In this document: in pieces, positions 28,108 through 42,082 of the stretch
How the letters are laid out: every line of letters starts with the position of its first letter
Position numbering within the stretch: the first letter of the stretch is position 1
Assembly (NCBI RefSeq): GCF_964340395.1
Contig: NC_135554.1
Span: 14,380,592-14,444,591, forward strand
Direction: 5' to 3'
DNA: 64,000 bases
Origin: Glandiceps talaboti
Lineage: Eukaryota > Hemichordata > Enteropneusta > Spengelidae
Program-made: the position numbers and the translations under genes
The notes under the pieces: model-generated
Seen by the model: only the letters and a program-made list of their open reading frames with translations
The model's database searches: none
What the model was told of the DNA's origin: nothing

Positions 28108-31100
28108 CTGCCATAAACAAACAAACAAACAAACAATAGTGTTAACATCTTACACGGCACATTTTTTGCCTTGTTTAAGTTGTTTGGTAAATGCTATATC
28201 TGTTTGTTTTTACTTTGCCTTTGATAAACCAGTTTTGTAACTTTTTGCCAAATTTTACAAAAGAACAGACATTCGTCTTGTCATCTTTTGATGAGGTATT
28301 TACATAATCAACTTATTGTATAATGTTGCATTGTTTCTTTATGGGGCTGAGGTTGTATATTGTGAGAGAGAACTTTGACAGATACATAGCATGCAATGTT
28401 CTCCATACATGTGTGTGTGTTAGTTGCTATCTATGGTTTGACATGCTAGCCATGCTGTGTTAAAATTTGCATTATATTTATAGTATAATGTCGCATGCAA
28501 GTCTTGTTATCCTGATATTCTAACATGTGCTCATGTGTTCATCTTGGTTTGTGGTATAGCATGTCACTGTCTGCAAACCCATCCTTTGTACTAATTTATG
28601 CTGCTATGTCATGTTGTGTTGTTCTGTGCTGTTCTTGGATATGAAGTACCATTCTGTGCTGAGGTGTTATGCTGTTTTAAGTACTTTGTTCAGCTGTTCT
28701 GTGCCGGGTGATGCTGTACCATTATGTACCATAGGGTCATGCTATGTTGTGCCAAACTGCTCTGAGCTAGGCTAGGCTGTCTTGTGTTGTGCTGTGAATG
28801 GCTGACATGTTGTGTCATACTGTGCTGTGTTATGCTACACTGTGCTGTCTATGGCTGAGTTGAACTGCTCTGAGCTAGGTTGGGTTGTACTGTCTGCGCT
28901 GTGTAGTGTGCAGTGCAGAGATGTGTAGAGATATGCAGTGAAGTGCAGTACTATGCAGTGTTATGATGTGCAGTACTATATGCAGTGCTGTGCTGGTGGT
29001 CATAAAAGATTGATCTTACCTTGATCTAGTAAGGGTTCATCAGCGTTTACTCCTGGTATCATGCCTATAAATAACAGAAGACAGGACATCTCATTCCAGA
29101 TTTCTCTATTTCATATAATGTCAACATGGAAATGTGTTCATGTAGAATATCAAGACTGTCTCTGTCAACTTGTCTCCCTTTACACTTTCCACACAATCAG
29201 CCAATCATCTTACACCTCCCACTATCTCACAAATAGCCTGCACAAACACTTGCCATTCTGAAGTCTCATTTTTCTAGTTTTTTTTTCTATTTCACTCCAA
29301 TTCAAAGATGGTACTTATTCTCGAATACAGTCAATAATATATTTCACTAGCATCTAAATTTGGTCAAGACTTTATCCTGAAGATAGCGATGACGGTTTTG
29401 CAAGAGTTGTTGCAATGTGCTCCACTGAGAAACAAAATGCTGTTCACTTTCCAACTCACCTGTGAGTAAAGCATAATCACTTGTTTCGTCCAACACAAGA
29501 GGAGTTGTCCATCTGGGTATGGGTGTTGTTCTTGGTGTGGTACGTGGTGTGGCAACTGGTGATGCTAACAAACTGAGTGTGGTAGGGCTTATAGCCTGCA
29601 TATTGACTGGACTGATACTGGGATATGATAACAGCTATAATAAGACAGACAAACAGATAACATCATTCAGTATTTGAACATCAAATTTATCAACACATAG
29701 CTAAAGTGATGGAAAGAGATAAAATTACATCTACACTCCTAAATGTAGAATTGCAAAATAAAATCTATCCTGTAAAGTCACGTGACTTTCTCTTTTGGGG
29801 TGTACATTATTTATTGCTGAAATTTGAGACCATTAATGAAATAAATATTTTCCTTTTTGACTTCAACTGACATTTCTAAGGTACTTTGATAGTTAGAAGT
29901 ACAATTATGAATTGACAGCATCACCAACATCTAGATACAATGCTAACTCTATCTGCTGTTTTCTTTTCTTCAACCGACCCCACTCTTAATGTTGTGATGA
30001 GAACCATAAAAGTTAATACAGTCACCCTTCCATGTTACATACAGAACAGTCTTAGTTTCTTTAATTCAATCATCTTTCTTATCAAAAGAAGAAATCCAAA
30101 ATAATTTACCTGTTGTTGGGAATGAAATAAACCATTTTCATGCCTTCCTAATACTGTAAATGGGCTAGTCATAATGGTTCTACTTGCTGGGGGTGTAGAT
30201 GGACATGATGTGATTGCACTGCTAGAAGTTGTATTCAGACCATTGGATACATTACTAGATGTGGTGGACAAGCCAAGAGATGTACTGATACCTGCAAATC
30301 AAACCATTACTCGAATTATAAACATGGTCTGTCTTCAATATTTACTAAGTACATACATAATGCATTCATGACCTATAGTGACATATGTCGTCCTCACATT
30401 CTATGTATTTCACATACCCTATCTCACTCAAATTAAGACTACTTGAAATAACCCTATCTCTTCAAAATTGACCATTTCACCCCCCCCCCCCATAACCCTC
30501 AAATGGTGATTATTTTACACCCCCATTACCCTCAAACGGTAACTATTTCACACCCCCATTACCCTCAAATAATAACCCTTAAATCAAGACTATTTGACAA
30601 ACCTGACACATTAGTGGGTGAATGTAACGTGATGCCGGTTGATGACACTGTTTGAGCACTACCACTGGCAGAAACTGTTGCATTTGTTCCCGATACCATA
30701 GCAACAGGTCGTGCCACTGGTGGTGGTGGAGGGGGTGGCAGCATGGTGGCAGGGATGAAACCAGCTATCTTACTTGGACTGTTTGCATGTGTGAGACCAG
30801 TAGCTTTGCTCTGTGGAAAGGAACACAACAAATGAGTAAAATGTTTAATAACAAGTGGGTCACAGGATGATAAGGATGTAATATTTGAAACCAATAAAAA
30901 TCTTGCGTTACATCTTTATCAAATGATATGCTTCAAATGCACTCTCTGAATGTATGGTCAGATTATCAACATTACATTTAATTTACCGATCCAAAGATGT
31001 TGACAGATCATCAACATCTACCAATCCAAATTTTCATACATTCTGAGTGAATGGATTTACTTGCCGAATGAATAGGTGTGAACGGGTTAAAACTGCTTAC

Positions 31101-34100
31101 ATTGTGGTAAATCAAGTCAACTGGAATTGTGCGCAACGAAGACTGTACAGAGACAGGTATAAATCCTGATGTGTGTGTACTACTACTGGTTGTTATACCA
31201 TCATCACTGCTTTTTGTGTGCTGTGGAAATAAATACAGATAAAATATGTAAGATTAAAACAAACCATATATCGATTCTGTGTGCTTTTTGACACAAATAC
31301 AGATAAACTAAGGTAAGTTAATAAGAGAGGATCAATGGTTATCATATGGAAACAAAACCACAGCACATGAAATATAACACATGTTAAATACAAAGTCGGC
31401 CTAAATCATATGCCAATGTCATCAGTTTTGTAATGCTACATCATGATAGTGTGTGCCTATGTCATCAGTTAGAACTGCACCATAAAAATGAGTATTTATG
31501 TCATCACTTCTGTAGTGCTACATCATGATAATGTGAGCCTATGTCATCAGTTCTGTAGTGCTACATCATGATAGCGTGTGCCTATCTATGTCATCAGTTA
31601 TGTAGGTCTGCATCATGGCAATGTGTGTCTATGTCATCAGTTATGTAGTTCCACATAATGGCAAGGTATGTGTATGTTATCAGTTCTGTATTTCTGGACA
31701 ATGGAAATGCACATGTATTGTCTCTGTCAATGTCATCCTTTTGTCTTTCTACATCACTAGATATGGACTCTAGGTATTTCATTTTCCCCCAACATGAAAG
31801 GTCACCCCATAGCAGTGAATACATGAATCAGTGAGTTGACTGACCTGTGGTTGAGCTGCCTGTTGGTTAGCTGCATCCTGACATACTAACTGTACAAAGT
31901 CAGACAATGGTGTATCCGAGTTTGGCTGTAACCTGTACTGTTGGTAATATCCAGTTGGTTGAAAATGAGAATTGTATGACGACACTGTAAAAGAAAGGAA
32001 AACATTACATTGTAAAATTGAGATATTCAGTTAGTTGAAGAATCTCTTTATTTACCTTTTCTTTCATTGCACCCATTTCTAAATAGCTCATTGAATGAAA
32101 TCTAGCACTCATAAAAAAACAAAGGTAGAAACTACTCTACTCTAAAGAGGGCAGTATTGATATCTTACCTGGTAATCTACTATTGTTATGTACTCTTTGT
32201 TGCACGTCTACTGTCATTGGTTGTGGAGCTGTCGCAGCGTGAGGACTATGGGTATGGTGTGTATTAGCTGTCTGTGTAAAACTGGAGGCTTTCTCTGTTT
32301 TCACTTTGGTGACATGTGCCACATTGGGTGAAGGCAATGCAGGACTTGCACCTGTCAACAAAGCATATAATATCTCGCATATTAATTATTCATAATTCAT
32401 TATACTTAGCATGAGTCAGGCTAGTTTTAACAATCTATCACTAAAACAATTAATTCATTGGGAACACACAAAGGTCTCAGATCCCTGAGAGGAAGTCATT
32501 TAAAAGGACAACACAACAGAATGCAACAGGCATAAATATCTGATATTCACTTTGTACATTCACCATACAATCTCATAATTATGATTGTGTATATTTTTCC
32601 ACCATGCCCTACAATAGGGTCCCTTAGGGTCTTAATGAATAGGTACACAAATTTACATGAATGGAACAGTCTACACAATATTCATTCAAGCCATATACAA
32701 TTAGCATGGTAGGAACAGACTCTACAAAACAACAGTGCAAGTCATACCTAGCACCATTCAGAATTAATAAAATATTTACTGTTACATCATTTCCAAACTC
32801 CACCTACGATATATTACAATACACACTTCTGAGTGCACTTGGGGTTGCATGTAGTACCGAAGGAGGGGGGGAAGGAGGTGTATGTTCAAACTCTACTGCA
32901 CTGCATTGACTGTTTGGTTTTGTTTATTTCAAATGCCAACACAGCCATCAAAACATTCACAATTGTTTTCAAACATCTATTTTTAACTGTCGGTAGACTA
33001 CAAGGGAATTCTTAAAGATAATTCATCACTTCCAAGCCATACCTGGATCTACATCACTTTGCCAGCTGGAAGACTGACTAGACAGTGACGCCGGCGACCT
33101 GCCATAGTAGCTATTGACATTATCTGTCTCTTCACCAACACTATCTGCATCATCCTCTGTTGACATTGTGCTGGAATTTCTCTTCATACGTTTGAGATTT
33201 TGCGGTTGTGTTGTAGGCACACTCCGTCTTAGACCAATATTACGTGACATACTCTGGTCAGCACTGAAGTTATAGAATGTAGGACTGTCCAGTTCACCTA
33301 AAGTGGACATACGATGAGCACCATTGCTTTCCATTATGGGAGCTGATGTAGAGAACAAAGATTGATCGGTTAATGCTCTTTTTTTACTCTACAAGCACAT
33401 CTCAAAATTTTTTTATTGTTTTACTTTCATTGTAGTAGGTGCATTCCAAAGCAGTAACAATTCCTGACTGGTTTTAACACCATGGAGCTTTTTTGTTTCC
33501 CATTTTTTGAAATCTCGGGCATCTGCTTCTAGATATTAATGAACAACTTATGACAAGGTTATCCTCAGTGTTGTTCAACTTGTCATCTTTTCCTGATATC
33601 AGTAACTCAAACCAGCTGGGTTAGATTCTCCTGATTCTGACAATATTTTTTTCAAACACTAAAGAAGCACAGATTGACAGAAAGACTTACTTTTTGTAAT
33701 TCTCATTAATTCTTGTGCCGAGAAAACTCCACTGGAACAAAAATTGTCCACACCACAATGACCATTGACCACTGTCAAACAAAGCAGGGTTACCCGTTAT
33801 TAACATTGAACTTAATATACTGAACCTGGTACAAATACAGTGGGTAATATACATGTAGCATGATGAAGTTTGTGAATTTGACCGTAGACCATACACTTGT
33901 ATGGTCTATAATTTGACAATGTAAGTTTATGCATAAAAGATACACTACATCAAAGCAAGTTACACACCATCTCAACCGTTTCAACTGAGCAGAAATATTT
34001 TCATATGTATAGTGTATATGCATGTATTGTGTAGTTTTCCACAAAGCCTTGGATGTGGTACTTGTTGGCATCAAAATATTGCCAGGTTTCTTAGTGTTAA

Positions 34101-37100
34101 CTCTGTTTAGGGCAAACACCAAATCTCAATACTGTAATATAGTATTGAGATTTGGTGTTTGCAGTAAACAGACAATATATTTCACAGCAAATGGTTAGAA
34201 ACTCCTGAACAATGAATACACTATATACAAATCAAATTTAGTGTTGGTACCTGTATATTAGTACTCTAGTGTTGGTATTTGTTGCCTCCTATTATTGCAA
34301 GGCTACTGTCTGCTATATTGTGTTTCATCTAATACATTATTTTAATAATCCATACAACATTTCCTACATCACACAATTGGACATCCCTTCGGAATACAGA
34401 ACCATGCATGGTTCTATGCTTGATAACATGTATCAGAATTAGCCAAGTGATTCTATGCTTGATAACATGTATCAGAATTAACCATGTGGTTCTATGCTTG
34501 ATAACATGTATCAGAATTAGTCATGTGGTTCTATGCTTGATAACATGTATCAGAATTAGTCATGTGGTTCTATGCTTGATAACATGTATCAGAATTAGTC
34601 ATGTGGTTCTATGCTTGATATTAAACATGCATCAGAATTAGTCATGTGGTTCTATGCTTGATAACATGTATCAGAATTAGTCAAGTGGTTCTATGCTTGA
34701 TAACATGTATCACAATTAGCCAAGTGGTTCTATGCTTGATAACATGTATCAGAATAAGTCATGTGATTCAAAGACTGCCGACATAAATGTATACATTAAC
34801 AATCAGTACACCACTTCAATGGCGTGACAACATACCAATGCATGATGGGATACCATGTAAATGACCTTTATATTGATTGGGATTAATAATCAATACTTGC
34901 ATCTGATGTCTCTTCATCACCTTTTTTATCTACACCATTTTTAACTTGATCCAATTTCTCTACGCTCATTTTCACAAAGTTTAAAGTCCTAAAGGTATCC
35001 ACATCCAAGTTTACAGTAATTCCAAGATCACTAAATTTGTAATTCCGTTCTTTCGAAATAAATTTTTCCCCACAAACAATAAATGTAATAAAGTAATTAT
35101 TTCAATGAAGGTTTTCCAAATACGTAATCAGTTTTTAAACCTGTCAGAGCAAGCTGTTACAACAAATGTAATGACACGTCCTTGAGTTTGTGCGGAATCA
35201 ATTTCCAAGTAAATGAGATGTGCTTGTCTACATCAAATATGTGTCTGAATAAATCCATAATGAAATGCAATTATCTATGACCTTGTCAGCAACTTAATTC
35301 ACTTCCTCTTTAATAAACACTTCTAATTAAATGACATGTACATTTCAATCAGAATTACAGGCAAGATAATTAGAAAACAAAATGTTTAATGAGTGTATAT
35401 CTTAGACACGGTATCAGACATGTATAAATTAACTATTAATTCACTTAATTCACAGATGTCTGAGTGCTTCTGTCACTTTAGTCTGGTCATTCTCATAATG
35501 TTATAATTTGTTCACTGACCATCCACCTGCCTAGCTATAGACAGTGTCATCATACCATAGCTTTATAGACAAACCTATCTGCAGTGTTCTCTGTAATTTA
35601 CACACTGCTTGTTATAACACTCTTTCATCTCCCTCAAAACTTACACGTCCATCACAATACATCCTTGCCTATAATTTATAAAGTACACTTCATTATTAAA
35701 ACCTTTATTCATCTCTCCCAATAAGTTGGTTATACATAGGTTATAATGTATATTACTATCCTAGGGTAACTACATATTCTTTCCTCAGTAAAGGCTACTG
35801 TTCACAATATTCAGAAGCAAATATTGTACATATCTGTTTCTGTTTGAATACTTGAGACTGTTTCAAGCAAAAATTACATATACGTCAGTTTTCAAGACAT
35901 ACCCAAATCTCCATCTATTTCTTAACTTCTTCAATGTCAAAAAAAAGGCCACACTCATTCAATGTGCAATAGGGTAAACTGTTTAACACTTCATATTGCA
36001 TTGTGTACTGACATTCTCTTTTTTGCTATGTGCCCTCTGAGTCAATTTGATACACCACTGACACACAGCAATTCTTGCGTATGTGACCTAATAAATTGCA
36101 TGTTTGCCTATCAACATATGATTTACTATGTGGTGGCTCACCAGGAAACCCAGTATCTGTCATTTTGACCTGCAACAAAATATTTCTTCTCTCTAGAGGG
36201 TCTGCAGTGTGCTATTTGTACAGACTGCTCATGTTTACATTACTTTTATAGAGTATGGTATTCAGTATACAGACTGTCCATGTTTGTATACTTTTATCAC
36301 CATGGTATTCCTACTTTCTAGTTGCCATGGTATTCCGTATACAAACTGTCCATGTTTGCATATTGCCATGGTATTCCTTCTTTCATCTCCTATAAATGGA
36401 ATCTCTTCTGACTAACTAACTAACTAACTAAGGATTAATTCCGGAATATTAATTTTATTTTCATTTGCTATGATGACTTGCTTAGAGGTATGTTATTAAG
36501 ACGTCACGTTTTCATTTATCTCTGTCCTTCGTCTTAATTAAAGATTTCACAACAATTCTCTGCCATGGTCACCAACAGATTTCATCCAGCTGACTGTTAC
36601 CACATACATATCTGTATAATACACTATCAGACGAAGTAAGCACACAATATGATATATACAACTATGCACACCCATTTCTTGTGACCCATTACATCTGTCG
36701 TCCTCCTATCTCTTGCTATGCGGTGACTCACAAGAAAACCCAGTATTTTGACCGACGACAACACATTTTTTCATCTGTTTAGTACTAGTAAGTCAGCTAC
36801 CACTGTTGTCATTAAAATCTCATAGCAATAATACTAAGTATGAAATGTGACATTTACCTGACATATCTGGATCACTACTGCTCCTTATTGATAAATTGAC
36901 ACCACACTGTACTGGTATATTTTCTACAAAAAAGTCACAAAAAGAAAAAAAGAAAAATTTTACAAACAAGTAATAAAGTAATATAAAAGAACACAATGGC
37001 ATGGCATATTGCAAGTATTTGCATAATGTGTGAATGCCAATGTGCCACACTCTGGGAACTTACAAAAGTGTAAGTGATATTCTCTGCGGCTCCCTACTTG

Positions 37101-37531
37101 AGGTAAGGCATAATTAAAACAATCAGCATCAGTACATATGTTGTGTGTTGATATCTTACATTTTTCTTAGCTTACTTTCCTTTCCTGAAATACTTGGATT
37201 TGCTTCTTAAGATGGAAAATAGAAACATAGTCTGGATGCCAACATGGTTTCTGACTAAAGAGGAGGTGTAAATCGTAACAATACAGTATAGGAACTAGAC
37301 TAATGGAAAAGTAGCTGCTGTACTATGTATCCCATGGACAGGCAACCAAACTTTATCAAAACCAAAATTTGTATTTATAGACACTATTTCAAAAGAAGTT
37401 CTTCTTATGTATAACATATATACATGTATACCCTTCAAGTTCAAGGGAAAACATATCATTGTTTATGATGTGATCAATTATATGCTTTGTCTGTTTCCTA
37501 AACATCTCAAAATGATCTGCATGCAGAGTTT

Positions 37532-37568
<37 letters not shown>

Positions 37569-39895
37569 GTTAAATTGAAACTTTAGGGCATTATTTCAAA
37601 GATATTTTGTAAAGTATGAACAGTACATGACTCCCAGAATGCAATGCTCCTTTAAAAACTCATTCACTGTTCAACATTAATTTGTGAAAAACACACAAAT
37701 GTTACATTCTTTGCCAAAACAATTGTCACATCAAATACATACATAATGATGTATATTATATTAAATATGATGTATGGGTGACATCGGTTGGCCAATCAGT
37801 CATCTATCAGGTGATGTACGTGGGAAATTGATTGGCCAAATTTTATCAGCTGGTGTGTGCATGTGATGATTGGTCAATCAGCTACCCATTAGGTTGTGTA
37901 TGTATATAGGTGGAGTTGTTTTTCTTCTCACCTACCTATCAGGTGGTGTATGTATAAGTGGACCTGATTGGCTGCTTGCCAACCTATAAGGTGATGTATG
38001 AATGGGTGTAGTTGATTGGCCTTTCACCTGCCTGTTCAGTGATGTATGTATACTTGCAGTTGATTGACATTACACAATCCTTCATTTGTCATCCTAATTG
38101 TGCCAAGGATGTTGACCTTATTTTGGGGTCAAGGGTCAGTTGACATGACATTAAGTTGGCAGAGTACTATCATAACAACATTAGCTGTACATTAAGCTTG
38201 TTAGTTTTGTTGAGTTCACAGTTCACAGGTGTACCCACTTACACACTTCATATTTTTCACTGTACCAATTGTCCTTCATACAGTGTACAACTTTGAAAAT
38301 ATTACAAATACACACTGTCAAACTGTCACATGCCATGTTTACATTCAACATCTCTCATTTACCTATCCCATTACAAATGACTATTGTACAGCTTATGTGA
38401 CAAACTGAAAGATTGCCTACTGTTTTGATTACAAAAGGTTCACCTACTTTTGTTTTGTTGTATGTTTATCAAGACTTATACTAGTAATAAGAAAGCAGTG
38501 TATTTTCAAACTTTCTTCAATCTTGAGAACTATTTGTTTTATAGAACCGGAACTTGTTATAGATGGACATTGTGACAACTTCCATATAACTTGTGTGTTG
38601 ACAGTGTATTTGCAACTTCCAGAATGCTCACATCACATGTTTGTTTGTTTGTTTGTTTGTAGGTTTGTCTATTTTAATCGTACTGTGTAGCATTGTCAAC
38701 AAGTTTGTTTGTTTGTTTGTTACATTTGTTCATTACTCTGCATTCCCTTCATGATCCCAGTTTAAAAGTAAAAGTGTTGAAATGACCGTAACTAACTCCA
38801 AAACTTGTCAAGGTAGTGATCAACTACACAACAGGAAATGTGAAAGTAAACACACACAGAGCACGTTCTGGACAGCTGAAAGGATATTGTATATAGGGTT
38901 GCAGGATGCAAGCGATTGCTTATACAAGATTCTATGAAAATATTTCATAACTTCCAAGTAAATGTCAATAACCTAACACATGTACACTCTAACAGCAGTA
39001 GCAGATATGGAATGACCTTTGACATTTGAAATAACCTTTGACACTTGGTCAATATAAATGACTTCACAGCTATATAAAAGGGTGCCATGGTACTCATCAT
39101 TTATCTCACTACACACACACTATACAGGGTATATGCCAAAAAGATGCCAAAGAGAAGTACTGTACACATTATGCAATGCTATTGTGCATTTTACAATATA
39201 GGTCGGTCAAAGACCTTCTACTACTCAGTAACCAACTATTCATACTAAGGTACCAACTATTCATGTTGGGTAGAAATATTTGGAGTGGGTGGTAATAGTG
39301 TGCTGCAGATCTATTCATACCAAGTAAAATCAATGAGTCGACTGTATAATTATTGTACACATAATGTAGAGACAGATATCAACTTTTTGTCACAGCTAAT
39401 ATGACCTGTTTCTGTACCATTCTGACTTGATAATATACCCTGTTGACATACACTATGAGATGTCAGTCTAATTATATAATGTTACAGTTTGAAATTTCAC
39501 CAAAATCTGACAATGTCTGTTTTCTATTTTCTACCTTCCGACAAAATGTTGACAATGTGTTGAGGACTTCTTAGAATTACCTGTGTGTTGTTTAAACATT
39601 GAGCAAATTTACTGTGTCAACATTTGAACAGATCTAATAACAATTAATGAGGGACATATAAATTTTAACTGTCATGATTTAAAACTAACAATATAACACA
39701 GCTAAGCCAACTCAGATGAAAAACAAATTATCAATTACCTCCATCTATATACCTATCCACCCAAACACCCACCCATCTGTCTGTCCATTGATCCACATAT
39801 CTATCACTCATTCCCTCCCTCCCTCCCTCCCTAGCTGGCCCTCACTCACACACACACACACACACACTCCCTCCTCTCTAGCTGGCCCTCACTCA

Positions 39896-39964
<69 letters not shown>

Positions 39965-42037
39965 CCTCCCTCACTCACTCTTTCACTCTCACTCACTCAG
40001 TCATTCCCTCCCTCCTCTCTAGCTGGCCCTCACTCACACACACACTCACTCACTCCCTCCCTCCCTCACTCACTCACTCCTTCACTCTCACACACTCAGT
40101 CTCACTCCCTTACCCATTCCCTCACTCACTCACTCACTCACTCACTCACTCACTCACTCACTCACTCACTTCTTCCTTCCTTCCCTCACTCACCCGCCTA
40201 CTCACTCACCCACCCATCCACCCACCCACCACACTCAATGGTAGGGATGGGTCACATTTCTTTGACTTGATTTGAACCTAATATAATTTTCCCTGAACAC
40301 ATCATATCATTTTCATCGATAATCAGTTCTTCTATTTATAGTCTTATTAATGCAGGTAATAATTTGGGATTGTATATTCCACAGTTGTCAATTAAATAAT
40401 GATGAATAATATGACAAGATATCATGATGGTATAAACAAAACAGTGTTAGAATTGAATTAATTGACTCCTGACGGGTCTGTTGTTGACAATGCTGTTCTA
40501 ATCTATTTCCTGCTAGTCTAACCTACAGTGTATAAATCAATGCAATCAATTACAAGAAATCAAAACAAACATGTATATGTTGATATTTTAATGTTAAATT
40601 TACAACTTTTTGTCTCACTCCGGTATTTATTCCACAAATGCATATATGATGTCATACTGTGAGTTTCCATAAATAAAACTGAGCTCTTTCTAAGTTGATG
40701 TAATTCATCACATGTCGTCAGATGTGAACTCAAAGTGCATTCCATATGAACAATGGTTATGGGATGTTTACCATGCCAGAGAATAAGTCATTCTTCAGAG
40801 CGGGTCATGTGATATGTTGTTTTGATCATGTCACCTCCTACACAATACAGTCACAGTACAAGTATATAGAATACACATCAGCATACACCCTGCTATCACT
40901 TTACTTCCCTCAAGGACGTTACAGAAAGAATCACTCATGGTGCTGCCCTCCATATGCACTGGGCATTGCCAAGTCAAGGTTACTTGCCTATACTGTTTAT
41001 GTCATTTTTCAACATCCAACAGTCAACAACATGACACAAACATTGCTCACCCCTATTTACTATAAATACTCTTTTGATTACATTAGCTCTGAATCTATGT
41101 AAAGCCCATATATGGCATAACACAATTATGTTTTATGTAAATTTTGAATGCTATAATTAGGAGGGTGAATGGATCATCCATCAGCTGTCACATACAATAT
41201 ACTATATCAACACCTTCCATTTTTATTTTTGCACAAGGTATTACTAGTTGGGCTAAAGAGGATTAACCACCTTCTGTACACAAACATCAGAATTTAAAAA
41301 TAATATCTGAGGATGATGACAAAATATTGCAAATCATCCTGAGTAAGGAACAAACATGTTTGATTGAAGTAAACAATATTTTATTGAATATAATGTATGT
41401 TGATAGATAATAAAATTGTGCCATGCAACCATTTCTAGTTACATGGGTCAGACTTAGTTATCAAAACAAATCAACACATCATGAATACATTTTACACACA
41501 TAGGCACAGTTTATATTCAACACAAGTGGTAAATACACAACAAATTGATTACGGGTTATAAAACAACATACATGTACTGACAAACCAAAGGGCAATAAAC
41601 TACATATTGACAAAGGGTAATAAATGATAGGTACATATTGACAAAGTGTATTAACAACATATTCACCAACAGTACTTAGTAACATATTGACCAAAGGTAT
41701 AATTTGACCAAGTTACCATTTATGAAGGTAATAAACTATATACCCATCAAGGGTAATAAACGACATACTGACCAAGGGTAATAAACTAATAACGACAAGG
41801 GGGAAATAAAATACATACTGACCAAGGGTTAACACACAATGTATTGATCAAGAGTTAAATGACATCTGACTTAGGGTAACACTAATAATAATATTATATA
41901 AATACTGGTCATGGTTAATACAAGATACATATTGACCAAGGATTATAAACTGCATATTGACCCAGGGTAATAAACTGCATATTAACCAAAAGTAATTCAA
42001 CACATTCCCCACACACACACACAGTGACACACACAGA

Positions 42038-42082
<45 letters not shown>

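Larger units (their letters stand above)
33772..36857 (-). other. NFI intron 3, with minisatellite and hairpin
   Basis: Contains a near-perfect hairpin (34103-34171) and a 39-bp minisatellite (34400-34770). Also short related phrases with accatggtattcc around 36230-36390 and a ctaa repeat (36408-36430). No gene on either strand. Confidence 0.6.

Noticed and set aside
39716-40270. A 184-codon Thr/His/Ser/Leu-rich frame
   Set aside because: Low-complexity CA/CACT microsatellite in an NFI intron, with no splice or family support.
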